From positions 4,063,353 to 4,127,352 of the forward strand of contig NZ_CM002917.1 in NCBI RefSeq assembly GCF_000154705.2: a stretch of DNA of 64,000 nt, written 5' to 3'. The position numbers and the translations under genes are program-made. Under the pieces are notes generated by a model. It saw nothing but the letters and a program-made list of their open reading frames with translations. It had not been told where the DNA came from and did not search any database. Below, piece after piece: positions 39,559-48,004 of the stretch. Every line of letters starts with the position of its first letter. Position 1 is the stretch's first letter. This DNA is from Hoeflea phototrophica DFL-43. GTDB lineage: Bacteria; Pseudomonadota; Alphaproteobacteria; Rhizobiales; Rhizobiaceae.

Positions 39559-40338
39559 ATGTTTATACCACTTCATGACACCAACAATCTCAAACACATC
39601 CGTCTGCAATGGGTCACGCTCACACTGATCGGTCTCAACGTGCTGATCTGGTTGATCACCGAAATGGCCGGCCTTCAAAGTGAATTCGTCACCGCCGCGG
39701 TGCTCGGACTGGGTTTCATCCCGTCGGTTGTCAATGATATCGCGGAACTGCCGCCCTCACTCGTGTTGGTACCGGAGAACGCCACTTACATCACCTACAG
39801 TTTCCTGCATGGGGGCCTGCTGCATCTGGGCTCAAACATGCTTTTCCTCTGGGTGTTTGGAGACAATGTCGAAGACGCGATGGGCCACATACGTTTCCTG
39901 GTCTTCTATTTTGCCTGTGCTGCCGCCGGCGCCTTCGCCCATGCCCTGTTGCTGCCCGCCTCTGAGAGTCCGCTGATCGGCGCCTCGGGTGCCGTGGCAG
40001 GCGTTGTGGCCGCCTATCTTATGCTGCATCCCAAGGTCCGGGTCTGGGTTTTGGTGCTCGGCCGGATTCCACTGCCTTTGCCGGCGTTCATCCCGCTGCT
40101 GTTCTGGGTGCTGTTCCAGTTCTTCATGGTCGTAACCGATGTCGGCGGCGAGGTGTCCTGGGCCGCCCATGTTGGTGGCATTGTCGCAGGTGCGGTTCTG
40201 GTCCTGGTGTTTCGCCGCTCCGGCGTTCCATTGTTCGACAAGAGACTGGAGAGCCCCCGCGCGGTGATCCACAAGGACGACACCGGATCACGCCCGAAAC
40301 CGGTCGCAACACCGGCGCCAAAAAAGTGGGGCCGCTAA
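39559..40338 (+). CDS. Rhomboid family intramembrane serine protease
   Basis: Membrane protease, 259 aa with at least six membrane segments. The catalytic Ser is in GASGAVAGVVAAY and the His in AAHVGGIVAG; the HGGLLHLGSNMLFLWVFGDNVED loop is a strong family mark. It lies 50 nt after the adenosyltransferase. Substrate unknown. Confidence 0.94.
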   Translation: MFIPLHDTNNLKHIRLQWVTLTLIGLNVLIWLITEMAGLQSEFVTAAVLGLGFIPSVVNDIAELPPSLVLVPENATYITYSFLHGGLLHLGSNMLFLWVFGDNVEDAMGHIRFLVFYFACAAAGAFAHALLLPASESPLIGASGAVAGVVAAYLMLHPKVRVWVLVLGRIPLPLPAFIPLLFWVLFQFFMVVTDVGGEVSWAAHVGGIVAGAVLVLVFRRSGVPLFDKRLESPRAVIHKDDTGSRPKPVATPAPKKWGR

Positions 40339-40352
40339 ACCTCGTAGATGAA

Positions 40353-40373
40353 TTGACGCGTACGTAAACGTCA
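40353..40373. promoter_or_regulatory. Candidate operator upstream of etfBA
   Basis: TTGACG and CGTCA flank TACGTAAA, giving an imperfect palindrome about 210 nt before etfB. It resembles ACGT-type sites of regulators of branched-chain or fatty-acid catabolism (LiuR group); the assignment is from memory of such motifs. Confidence 0.35.
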
Positions 40374-40582
40374 GTTATTTCGAAAAGTGAAATTTCAATC
40401 AGTTTCGACAATTGAAATTGGAGAAAAAACGCGTATCCATGTCGCCAATCAGCCAACCGGGCAGCACATGGAAAGGCAAAATCCGTTTCCATGGCTTGCA
40501 GTAGACCTCCGGGTCGCTCCGGGCAGGTCGGACAAAAAAGGTTCCGGGATAGCGGACCTAACAACGTGAGGAAGGCAAACCG

Positions 40583-41332
40583 ATGAAAATTCTCGTGCCG
40601 GTCAAACGGGTTGTTGACTACAACGTCAAGATCCGCGTGAAGCCCGATGGCAGCGGCGTCGATCTCGCCAATGTTAAGATGTCGATGAACCCGTTCGATG
40701 AGATCGCGATCGAGGAAGCTCTGCGCCTCAAGGAAGCCGGCAAGGCAACCGAAGTGGTGGCGGTGTCGATCGGCGCTGCCAAATCCGAGGAAACCCTGCG
40801 CACGGCACTGGCCATGGGAGCCGACCGCGCGATCCTGGTCGAGGTCGAAGGCATTGTTGAGCCGCTGTCCGTGGCCAAGATCCTCAAGGGCATCGCCAGC
40901 GAGGAAAATCCTGATCTCATGATCCTTGGCAAGCAGGCGATCGATGACGATGCCAACCAGACCGGCCAGATGCTCTCCGCGCTTCTCGGCTGGAGCCAGG
41001 CGACCTTCGCCTCCAAGGTTGAAATCGGTGATGGGTCGGCTGACGTCACCCGTGAGGTCGATGGCGGCCTGCAGACGATTTCGGTGAAGCTGCCGGCAAT
41101 TGTCACCACCGACCTGCGCCTCAACGAGCCACGCTACGCTTCATTGCCCAACATCATGAAGGCCAAGAAGAAGCCGCTCGACAAGAAAACTCCGGGCGAT
41201 TACGGCGTCGATGTCGCACCCCGCCTCGAAGTCATCAAGACCGAAGAACCCGGCGGCCGCAAGGCTGGCGTCAAGGTCGGCTCGGTGAGTGAACTCGTCG
41301 ACAAGCTCAAGAACGAAGCAGGCGTGCTGTAA
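40583..41332 (+). CDS. etfB: Electron transfer flavoprotein beta subunit
   Basis: Together with EtfA accepts electrons from acyl-CoA dehydrogenases and passes them to ETF-ubiquinone oxidoreductase. 249 aa; [20 protein letters not shown]-terminus, AMP-binding region [23 protein letters not shown], and the signature [33 protein letters not shown] precedes the ATG. Confidence 0.97.
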   Translation: MKILVPVKRVVDYNVKIRVKPDGSGVDLANVKMSMNPFDEIAIEEALRLKEAGKATEVVAVSIGAAKSEETLRTALAMGADRAILVEVEGIVEPLSVAKILKGIASEENPDLMILGKQAIDDDANQTGQMLSALLGWSQATFASKVEIGDGSADVTREVDGGLQTISVKLPAIVTTDLRLNEPRYASLPNIMKAKKKPLDKKTPGDYGVDVAPRLEVIKTEEPGGRKAGVKVGSVSELVDKLKNEAGVL

Positions 41333-41354
41333 GCGCGGGAAAGGAAAACTTAGA

Positions 41355-42284
41355 ATGGCCATTCTCATTGTAGCAGAACACGACCACGCTTCGCTGTCCG
41401 ACCAGACAGCCAAGGCGCTCAGTGCAGCCAAGGAAATCGGCGGCGACATTCACATTCTCGTTGCCGGCAAGGATGCCAAGGCTGCCGCCGATTCGGCAGC
41501 CAAGCTCGACGGTGTTGCCAAGGTGCTTCATGCCGAAGGCGGCGAATATGCCAACCGGCTTGCCGAGCCGCTGGCCGACCTCATCGTATCCATTGCCGGC
41601 GATTACGACACCCTGATGGCGCCAGCAACAACATCAGGCAAGAACGTCATGCCGCGCGTCGCTGCGCTGCTTGATGTAATGCAGATCTCCGACATCATCG
41701 AGGTGATTTCAGCCGACACGTTCAAGCGGCCGATCTATGCCGGCAACGCCTTGCAGACCGTGCGCTCGACCGACGCCAAGCGCGTCATCACAGTGCGCAC
41801 AGCTTCCTTCTCCGCCGCTGGCGAAGGTGGATCGGCGAGCGTCGAAACGATTGCCTCCGCCGGCGACAAGGGTCTGTCATCATTCGTCAAGGATGCGATT
41901 GCCGAGAGCGACCGCCCGGAACTGACATCGGCAAAGGTCATCATTTCAGGTGGCCGTGCGCTCGGTTCGTCAGAAAAGTTCCAGGAAGTCATCCTGCCGG
42001 TCGCCGACAAGCTCGGCGCCGCCGTTGGCGCTTCCCGTGCGGCGGTGGATGCGGGTTACGCTCCCAATGACTGGCAGGTCGGACAGACCGGCAAGGTCGT
42101 GGCCCCCGATCTCTACATCGCCTGCGGCATTTCAGGTGCGATCCAGCATCTTGCCGGTATGAAGGATTCGAAGGTCATCGTCGCGATCAACAAGGATGAG
42201 GAAGCTCCGATCTTCCAGGTCGCCGACTATGGTCTTGTTGCCGACCTTTTCGAAGCTCTCCCCGAGCTTGAAAAGGCGCTGTGA
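41355..42284 (+). CDS. etfA: Electron transfer flavoprotein alpha subunit
   Basis: FAD-binding partner of EtfB, 309 aa. I start at 41355 ([19 protein letters not shown] upstream), 22 nt after etfB. The C-terminal FAD domain has [43 protein letters not shown] and a final [17 protein letters not shown]. Confidence 0.97.
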   Translation: MAILIVAEHDHASLSDQTAKALSAAKEIGGDIHILVAGKDAKAAADSAAKLDGVAKVLHAEGGEYANRLAEPLADLIVSIAGDYDTLMAPATTSGKNVMPRVAALLDVMQISDIIEVISADTFKRPIYAGNALQTVRSTDAKRVITVRTASFSAAGEGGSASVETIASAGDKGLSSFVKDAIAESDRPELTSAKVIISGGRALGSSEKFQEVILPVADKLGAAVGASRAAVDAGYAPNDWQVGQTGKVVAPDLYIACGISGAIQHLAGMKDSKVIVAINKDEEAPIFQVADYGLVADLFEALPELEKAL

Positions 42285-42309
42285 CAAGGCAAAATGCTTT
42301 GCTGAGATC

Positions 42310-42343
42310 AATGGCCGGGCTGGACGTCTCCATCCCGGCCATT
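42310..42343 (+). terminator. Strong hairpin after etfA
   Basis: AATGGCCGGG and CCCGGCCATT form a 10-bp stem with a 14-nt loop, 25 nt after etfA. Only a short T-run follows, so it may attenuate rather than fully stop transcription into the next gene. Confidence 0.6.
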
Positions 42344-42417
42344 TAGTGTCCGCTCACCGGGTGTTCTTGAACCATAAGGCGCCGGTTAACAGCTCGAAAA
42401 TCAGTCAGGCGGAATCC

Positions 42418-43299
42418 ATGGGCAACCAGATCAAAAGTGTCGGCATTGTTGGCGCGGGCCAGATGGGCGGGGGTATCGCGCATGTCTGCGCGATGGCGGG
42501 CTATGATGTTCACATTCACGACGTCTCCGCCGACGGCCTGCAATCCATGCTCGCCACCATCAGCGGAAACCTTGCGCGTCAGGTCGCCTCTGGGAAAACC
42601 ACGGAATCCGACCGGGAAGCCGCACTTGCTCGCATAGCGCTCGCACCCCAGATCGAGGGCCTGGCTGCCATGGATCTGGTCATCGAGGCCGCAACAGAGG
42701 ACGAAACCGTCAAGCGCAAGATCTATCAGCAGATCTGCCCGATCCTGAACCCGGAAGCGATACTCGCCACCAACACCTCTTCGCTGTCGATCACCCGGCT
42801 TGCCTCGACGACAGATCGGCCCGAGCGTTTCATTGGCATCCATTTCATGAACCCCGTCCCGGTTATGAAACTGGTCGAACTGGTGCGCGGAATCGCCACC
42901 GAGGACCAGACCTTTCAGAGCGCCCGCAGTTTCATCGAGACGCTCGACAAGACCATCACCGTGGCCGAAGATTTTCCCGCCTTCATCGTCAACCGGATCC
43001 TGTTGCCGATGATCAACGAGGCAATCTACACGCTTTACGAGGGCGTTGGCTCGGTCGAGGCAATCGACACTGCGATGAAACTTGGCGCCAACCACCCCAT
43101 GGGGCCGCTGCAACTGGCCGATTTCATCGGCCTCGACACCTGCCTTTCGATCATGCAGGTGCTGCATGATGGCCTGTCGGATTCGAAGTACCGGCCCTGC
43201 CCGCTGCTGGTCAAATATGTCGAGGCCGGTTGGCTTGGACGCAAGTCCGGCCGCGGCTTTTATGACTATCGCGGCGATACCCCTGTCCCGACCCGCTGA
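42418..43299 (+). CDS. 3-hydroxybutyryl-CoA dehydrogenase
   Basis: NAD(P)-dependent oxidation of 3-hydroxyacyl-CoA, acting in butyrate or PHB-linked metabolism. 293 aa from MGNQIKSVGIVGAGQM. Rossmann motif GAGQMGGGIA, the substrate-domain signature GIHFMNPVPVMKLVELV, EDFPAFIVNRILLPMINEA and the terminal GRKSGRGFYDY. Its position after etfBA fits beta-oxidation. Confidence 0.95.
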   Translation: MGNQIKSVGIVGAGQMGGGIAHVCAMAGYDVHIHDVSADGLQSMLATISGNLARQVASGKTTESDREAALARIALAPQIEGLAAMDLVIEAATEDETVKRKIYQQICPILNPEAILATNTSSLSITRLASTTDRPERFIGIHFMNPVPVMKLVELVRGIATEDQTFQSARSFIETLDKTITVAEDFPAFIVNRILLPMINEAIYTLYEGVGSVEAIDTAMKLGANHPMGPLQLADFIGLDTCLSIMQVLHDGLSDSKYRPCPLLVKYVEAGWLGRKSGRGFYDYRGDTPVPTR

Positions 43300-43331
43300 C
43301 GCGGCATGAAGGCCAAGACACTACGCCGGGG

Positions 43332-43774
43332 ATGAACCTTTGGCCGCCATTCCTGTTTAGTGGCATCGAGATCGGCCACATCAGCGATGATTTCCGCGCG
43401 ATCGATGTCGAGTTGCGCGAACGATTTTACAACAGAAATTATGTCGGTTGCCATTTCGGCGGTTCGCTCTTTGCCATGACCGCCCGTTCTGGATGATGAT
43501 GGTGATGCGTAATCGCGACCGGAGCTACACGGTCTGGGACAAATCAGCCGAAGTCGAGTTCCTCAAGCCAGGCCGCAGCACCGTGTCCGCCCATTTTCGC
43601 CTTACCGGGGAAATGCTCGATGAGATCCGCTCCAACACCACAGCCGATGGATCAAAATACCTGCCGCGCTACCATGTCGACATCACCGATGCTGAGGATC
43701 AGACGGTGGCACGGGTGTTCAAAACGCTGCATATTCGCCGCAAACCAGACACCCGAAGCCGGATCGGTGGCTGA
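43332..43774 (+). pseudogene. DUF4442 thioesterase-like gene, split by a one-base frameshift
   Basis: The first frame starts at 43332 (MNLWPPFLFSGIEIGHIS...) and runs through FYNRNYVGCHFGGSLFAMT before stopping at 43494. The family sequence continues in the next frame (FWMMMVMRNRDRSYTVWDKSAEVEF to the stop at 43774). Restoring one base near 43482-43483 (expected Asp codon, ACC-GAC-CCG) gives one protein of about 147 aa with the hotdog-fold pattern. Either a true pseudogene or an error in the source sequence. The family probably hydrolyses acyl-CoA; it lies 32 nt after the dehydrogenase. Confidence 0.85.
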
Positions 43775-43850
43775 CGAGGCGCTCCAGGAAACAACATTCC
43801 CTGGGAGTTTCGCCTCTGACATAAATCGCCAAACTTCATTTATATAAAAC

Positions 43851-43868
43851 ATATTGAATATTTAATAT
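43851..43868. promoter_or_regulatory. AT-rich palindrome, BigR/ArsR-type operator candidate
   Basis: An 18-bp near-perfect palindrome (8 of 9 base pairs), centred on AATATT, about 80 bp before the DUF2892 gene. ArsR-family sulfide sensor BigR represses operons with such YgaP-like genes by binding AT-rich palindromes near the -10; no bigR gene is in the window. Confidence 0.45.
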
Positions 43869-43946
43869 CGATGTCCTATATTGTTCCTATGTGACCTCTT
43901 AGGCTGACGCCCAACATCAGGGGTCGAACCGGAAAAGGAATTCGAA

Positions 43947-44150
43947 ATGGCGCTTGATCGTGTAATCCTTGCCTTTGCAGGCTTTATGGTGCTGCTCTCT
44001 GTGGCACTGGGTGTCTATGTTTCGCCTTACTGGCATTTGCTGACCGTTTTCGTCGGCCTGAACCTGATCCAGTCGGCGTTCACCGGCTTTTGTCCGGCAG
44101 CCATCATCTTCAAGAAAATTGGCGTGAAGCCTGGCAACGCCTTCAACTGA
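43947..44150 (+). CDS. DUF2892 (YgaP-like) small membrane protein
   Basis: 67 aa, [18 protein letters not shown]..., two membrane segments around [36 protein letters not shown]. This is the inner-membrane part found fused to rhodanese domains in YgaP; the conserved Cys in TGFCP is present. Single-domain members belong to sulfide/persulfide operons. AAAAGGAA lies 8 nt upstream. Here it stands alone, followed by a terminator. Confidence 0.9.
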   Translation: MALDRVILAFAGFMVLLSVALGVYVSPYWHLLTVFVGLNLIQSAFTGFCPAAIIFKKIGVKPGNAFN

Positions 44151-44178
44151 CCGCCAATACCCTGTCAGCATCACGACA

Positions 44179-44210
44179 GCGGCGCCGTAGCACATGCGGC
44201 GTCGCTTTTT
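44179..44210 (+). terminator. Terminator of the DUF2892 gene
   Basis: GCGGCGCCG and CGGCGTCGC form a 9-bp stem (one G-U pair), followed by TTTTT, about 28 nt after the stop. Confidence 0.8.
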
Positions 44211-44217
44211 GCTGCTT

Positions 44218-44892
44218 TCAGATCGCTTTCAATCCGCTCACAAGCGCCTTGGCATCATCGCTGGCCCATTCCGCCGGGCCGTTCATGGCACCCAGCAGGC
44301 AGCCATCGCGACCCACCATCAGCGTCACGGGCAGACCGAAGGCAAGGCCTTCCTTCTTCAGCGTATTGAAAACACCAATTGTGGCGTCCCGGTAGAGCCC
44401 GAGATTGGACACGCCGATCTCGTCAAGAAACGCCTTGGGCTTGGTGTCATCTCCGGCGTCGATGTTGATGGCCAGCACCTTGAAGCCGTCATCTCCGAGT
44501 TCGTTTTGCAATTCTGCCAGTGCAGGCATCTCCTCACGGCAGGGCGCACACCAGGTGGCCCAGAGATTGATCAGCAGCGCCTGGCCGTCAAAATCCTTCA
44601 ATCCGATTTCAGCACCACCAGCATCCGTGAACGAAAGCACCGGCAACTGTGCGGGCGTTTGCCGAACCGCCATGGCTGCAACCTCACCCCGTGCCAGAGG
44701 CTTGAGAGCGGCAAGTGCCGCCTCATCGGCCTGACACCCCTGTGAAGACAGCGCCGCCACACTTTCACGCGCGGGCGCATTGCCAGAGGAGGATGATTTC
44801 CCGTATATGCCCACAGCCCCGACCGCGGCCCCCATCACAATGGCGATTGCGACCAGGGTGCCGGTGGACAGACGGTTTCGCGATTGGCTCAT
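44218..44892 (-). CDS. tlpA: TlpA-like thiol:disulfide oxidoreductase
   Basis: Membrane-anchored periplasmic thioredoxin-like reductase, important in other rhizobia for cytochrome oxidase assembly. 224 aa: N-terminal anchor (GTLVAIAIVMGAAVGAVGIY), linker with a Cys (SSQGCQADEAAL, as in TlpA of Bradyrhizobium), and a thioredoxin domain with active site NLWATWCAPCREEMPAL. Start is only 23 nt from the divergent argH start. The same pairing occurs in other Rhizobiaceae. Confidence 0.92.
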   Translation of the reverse strand: MSQSRNRLSTGTLVAIAIVMGAAVGAVGIYGKSSSSGNAPARESVAALSSQGCQADEAALAALKPLARGEVAAMAVRQTPAQLPVLSFTDAGGAEIGLKDFDGQALLINLWATWCAPCREEMPALAELQNELGDDGFKVLAINIDAGDDTKPKAFLDEIGVSNLGLYRDATIGVFNTLKKEGLAFGLPVTLMVGRDGCLLGAMNGPAEWASDDAKALVSGLKAI

Positions 44893-44915
44893 GACAAACT
44901 CCAGGACAGGTTCTC

Positions 44916-46316
44916 ATGTCGACAGATAAGGACAAACAGGCGTCAAACCAGATGTGGGGTGGACGTTTTGCCTCCGGACCGGACGCCATCATGGAAGAAA
45001 TCAACGCCAGCATCGATTTCGACCGCAAGCTCTACGCCCAGGACATTGCCGGATCTCTGGCACATGCGGCAATGCTTGCCAAGACTGGCATAATTTCCAG
45101 TGACGATTGCGACAAGATTACTCACGGTCTGAACACAATCCTGTCAGAGATCGAAGAGGGCCGCTTCACCTTCTCGCGTCAGCTTGAAGACATCCACATG
45201 AACATCGAATCGCGTCTGGCCGAACTGATCGGCCCAACGGCAGGCCGGCTGCACACCGCCCGCTCGCGCAACGATCAGGTGGCGCTCGACTTCCGCCTTT
45301 GGGTCAAGCAGGAGCTCATCCGGACCGACGCAGCCCTGACCGCATTGATTGCCGCATTCCTCGACAAGGCCGAAATCCACGCGGAAACAGTAATGCCGGG
45401 TTTCACCCATTTGCAGACCGCTCAGCCGGTGACCTTTGGCCATCACTGCATGGCCTATGTCGAGATGTTCGGCCGTGACCGCTCGCGGGTTCGCGATTGC
45501 ATTGAACGGCTCAACGAGTGTCCTCTTGGCGCCGCAGCACTTGCCGGCACCGGTTACGCCATCGATCGCGACCAGACCGCCAAGGCGCTCGGGTTTCGCG
45601 AACCCACGCGCAATTCCATCGACACCGTGTCGGACCGCGATTTTGCTCTCGAGTTTCTCTCACTCGCCTCCATCTGCGCCACCCACATGTCGCGGCTGGC
45701 CGAGGAGATCGTCATCTGGTCGACACCGCAATTCGGTTTCGTGCGGCTTTCCGACGCCTTTTCCACCGGCTCATCGATCATGCCGCAGAAGAAGAATCCC
45801 GATGCCGCCGAACTGGTGCGCGCCAAGACGGGCCGCATCAACGGCTCGCTTATCGGCCTTCTCACTGTCATGAAGGGCCTGCCGCTGGCCTATTCCAAGG
45901 ACATGCAGGAAGACAAGGAGCAAGTCTTCGACGCGGCATCCAGCCTCGAGCTGTCGATCGCAGCCATGACCGGCATGGTGCGCGACATGGAAATCCGCGA
46001 AGACAACATGCGCAAGGCTGCCGGAGCCGGTTACTCCACGGCCACCGACCTTGCCGATTGGCTGGTGCGCGAGGTGGGCCTGCCATTCCGCGAAGCCCAC
46101 CATGTGACAGGGCGCGCGGTGGCGCTGGCCGAAAGCCGCAGCGCCGACTTGGGGGACCTTTCACTTGCGGATCTTCAGGCGATCAACCCGGCGATCACAG
46201 ACGCGGTGTTTTCGGTGCTGACCGTCGATGCATCGGTGCGAAGCCGCAAGAGCTTTGGCGGCACCGCACCAGATGGTGTACGCACCCAGATCGCATATTG
46301 GCGGCAGAAGCTTTGA
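44916..46316 (+). CDS. argH: Argininosuccinate lyase
   Basis: Final step of arginine synthesis: argininosuccinate to arginine and fumarate. 466 aa. N-terminal [38 protein letters not shown] and the superfamily signature [20 protein letters not shown]. Part of a rightward run with lptM and lysA. Confidence 0.98.
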   Translation: MSTDKDKQASNQMWGGRFASGPDAIMEEINASIDFDRKLYAQDIAGSLAHAAMLAKTGIISSDDCDKITHGLNTILSEIEEGRFTFSRQLEDIHMNIESRLAELIGPTAGRLHTARSRNDQVALDFRLWVKQELIRTDAALTALIAAFLDKAEIHAETVMPGFTHLQTAQPVTFGHHCMAYVEMFGRDRSRVRDCIERLNECPLGAAALAGTGYAIDRDQTAKALGFREPTRNSIDTVSDRDFALEFLSLASICATHMSRLAEEIVIWSTPQFGFVRLSDAFSTGSSIMPQKKNPDAAELVRAKTGRINGSLIGLLTVMKGLPLAYSKDMQEDKEQVFDAASSLELSIAAMTGMVRDMEIREDNMRKAAGAGYSTATDLADWLVREVGLPFREAHHVTGRAVALAESRSADLGDLSLADLQAINPAITDAVFSVLTVDASVRSRKSFGGTAPDGVRTQIAYWRQKL

Positions 46317-46409
46317 CCACACGGTAACTGCAGGGGTGCATATCCCGCCGAAAACAGGTAAGAAAACCATCGCGCGGAACACCCGCAAGGATCTGGCAAG
46401 GAACACACA

Positions 46410-46598
46410 ATGACGAGCGGTGCTCTGATAAAATCATTTTGCGTGGCGGCGGCGCTGGTCGTGGGTCTTTCAGGCTGCGGCCGCAAGGGCGATCTTGAGC
46501 GTCCGGGCGTGTCAAGCAGTCCCGTAACCGATCCCGCCAAGACCCAGGCTACTCCGGCCAAGGAGCGCAGCTTCATCCTCGACGGACTACTGGATTAG
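46410..46598 (+). CDS. lptM: LptM-like small lipoprotein
   Basis: 62-aa lipoprotein (YifL/LptM family) with signal peptide and lipobox LSGC (Cys about residue 23) followed by GRKGDLERPG. In E. coli LptM helps mature the LptDE outer-membrane LPS translocon. It lies 11 nt before lysA, an arrangement common in proteobacteria. Confidence 0.9.
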   Translation: MTSGALIKSFCVAAALVVGLSGCGRKGDLERPGVSSSPVTDPAKTQATPAKERSFILDGLLD

Positions 46599-46609
46599 GA
46601 TCCCCTGCC

Positions 46610-47878
46610 GTGAACCATTTTGAGTACCGTGAAGGCGTTCTTTACGCCGAAGGCGTCAGCGTGCCCGATATCGCGGCTGAGGTCGGCACCCCATTTTACT
46701 GCTATTCGACGGCAACTCTGACCCGTCACTACCAGGTCTTCGCCGGGGCATTTTCCGACATTGATTCGATGGTCTGCTATGCCATGAAGGCGAACTCCAA
46801 TCAGGCGGTGCTCAAGACGCTCGCCAAATTGGGGTCAGGCGTCGATGTGGTTTCCGAGGGTGAACTGCGCCGCGCACTGGCGGCAGGTATCCCTGCGTCG
46901 AGGATCATGTTTTCGGGTGTCGGCAAGACCATCCGTGAAATGGACGCAGCACTGGCCGCCGATATCTACTGCTTCAACATCGAATCCGAACCGGAACTCG
47001 AGGTGCTCAACGCACGGGCGCTGGCAATCGGCAAGGTCGCGCCGATCTCCTTTCGCATCAATCCCGATGTCGATGCAAAGACCCACGCCAAGATTTCGAC
47101 CGGCAAGAAGGAAGACAAGTTCGGCATATCCTGGCAGCGTGCCCGCGACGTTTACCGTCATGCGGCAACCCTGCCAGGCGTCAAGGTCACCGGCATCGAT
47201 ATGCATATCGGCAGCCAGATCACCGAACTCCAGCCCTTCGATGACGCGCTCAAGCTGATGATCGAGCTCATTGGCGTGCTACGCAGCGATGGTCACATAA
47301 TTGATCATTTCGACATCGGCGGCGGGCTTGGCGTGCCTTACCGCGATGACAACACCCCGCCGCCCGATCCCGATGCGTATGGCAAGATGGTCAAGGCCCG
47401 GTTGGGCGACTTGGGTTGCAAGGTGATCCTTGAGCCCGGCCGGCTGATTGTTGCCAATGCAGGCGTGCTGGTCACCGAGGTGGTTTACGTCAAGGACGGT
47501 GGAGACAAAACCTTCGTCATTGTTGATGCAGCGATGAACGATCTGATTCGGCCCACACTTTATGATGCCTGGCATGAGGTTCGCGCGGTGCGATTGTCAG
47601 CTGCCAGCGCTCCCAGAATCCGCGCTGATATCGTCGGCCCGGTCTGTGAAAGCGGTGATTATCTCGCCAAGGACCGCGAAATGGCTGCGGTCAAGGCCGG
47701 CGATCTGCTGGCCGTTGGCTCTGCAGGTGCTTATGGCGCCGTCCAGGCCGGCACCTACAACACCCGTCCGCTGATCCCTGAAGTCCTGGTCAAGGACGAT
47801 GCGTTCCACGTGGTTCGCAAGCGACCCAGCTATGAGGAGCTTATCGCTCTGGACGACATTCCGGCCTGGCTCGACTGA
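46610..47878 (+). CDS. lysA: Diaminopimelate decarboxylase
   Basis: PLP enzyme converting meso-DAP to lysine, last step of the pathway begun by lysC. 422 aa. PLP-lysine in CYAMKANSNQAVLKTLA, glycine-rich DIGGGLGVPY, EPGRLIVANAG and the C-terminal CESGDYLAKDR with AYGAVQAGTYNTRP. The start codon is GTG (GTGAACCAT) just after lptM. Confidence 0.97.
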   Translation: MNHFEYREGVLYAEGVSVPDIAAEVGTPFYCYSTATLTRHYQVFAGAFSDIDSMVCYAMKANSNQAVLKTLAKLGSGVDVVSEGELRRALAAGIPASRIMFSGVGKTIREMDAALAADIYCFNIESEPELEVLNARALAIGKVAPISFRINPDVDAKTHAKISTGKKEDKFGISWQRARDVYRHAATLPGVKVTGIDMHIGSQITELQPFDDALKLMIELIGVLRSDGHIIDHFDIGGGLGVPYRDDNTPPPDPDAYGKMVKARLGDLGCKVILEPGRLIVANAGVLVTEVVYVKDGGDKTFVIVDAAMNDLIRPTLYDAWHEVRAVRLSAASAPRIRADIVGPVCESGDYLAKDREMAAVKAGDLLAVGSAGAYGAVQAGTYNTRPLIPEVLVKDDAFHVVRKRPSYEELIALDDIPAWLD

Positions 47879-47904
47879 GCAAGGTGGCGACATCCTGTTG
47901 ATTG

Positions 47905-47936
47905 TTGCCCTCAGAGCGGCAATCCCCTTTCACTTT
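47905..47936 (+). terminator. Possible weak terminator after lysA
   Basis: TTGCC and GGCAA form a short 5-6 bp stem with T-rich DNA further downstream. Confidence 0.3.
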
Positions 47937-48004
47937 TTTGTTAAAGGCCTCGCCTTGGCCGCAAAGACTGTTATCTTTCTTGCGACAGCTGAGGAAAGGT
48001 GACC

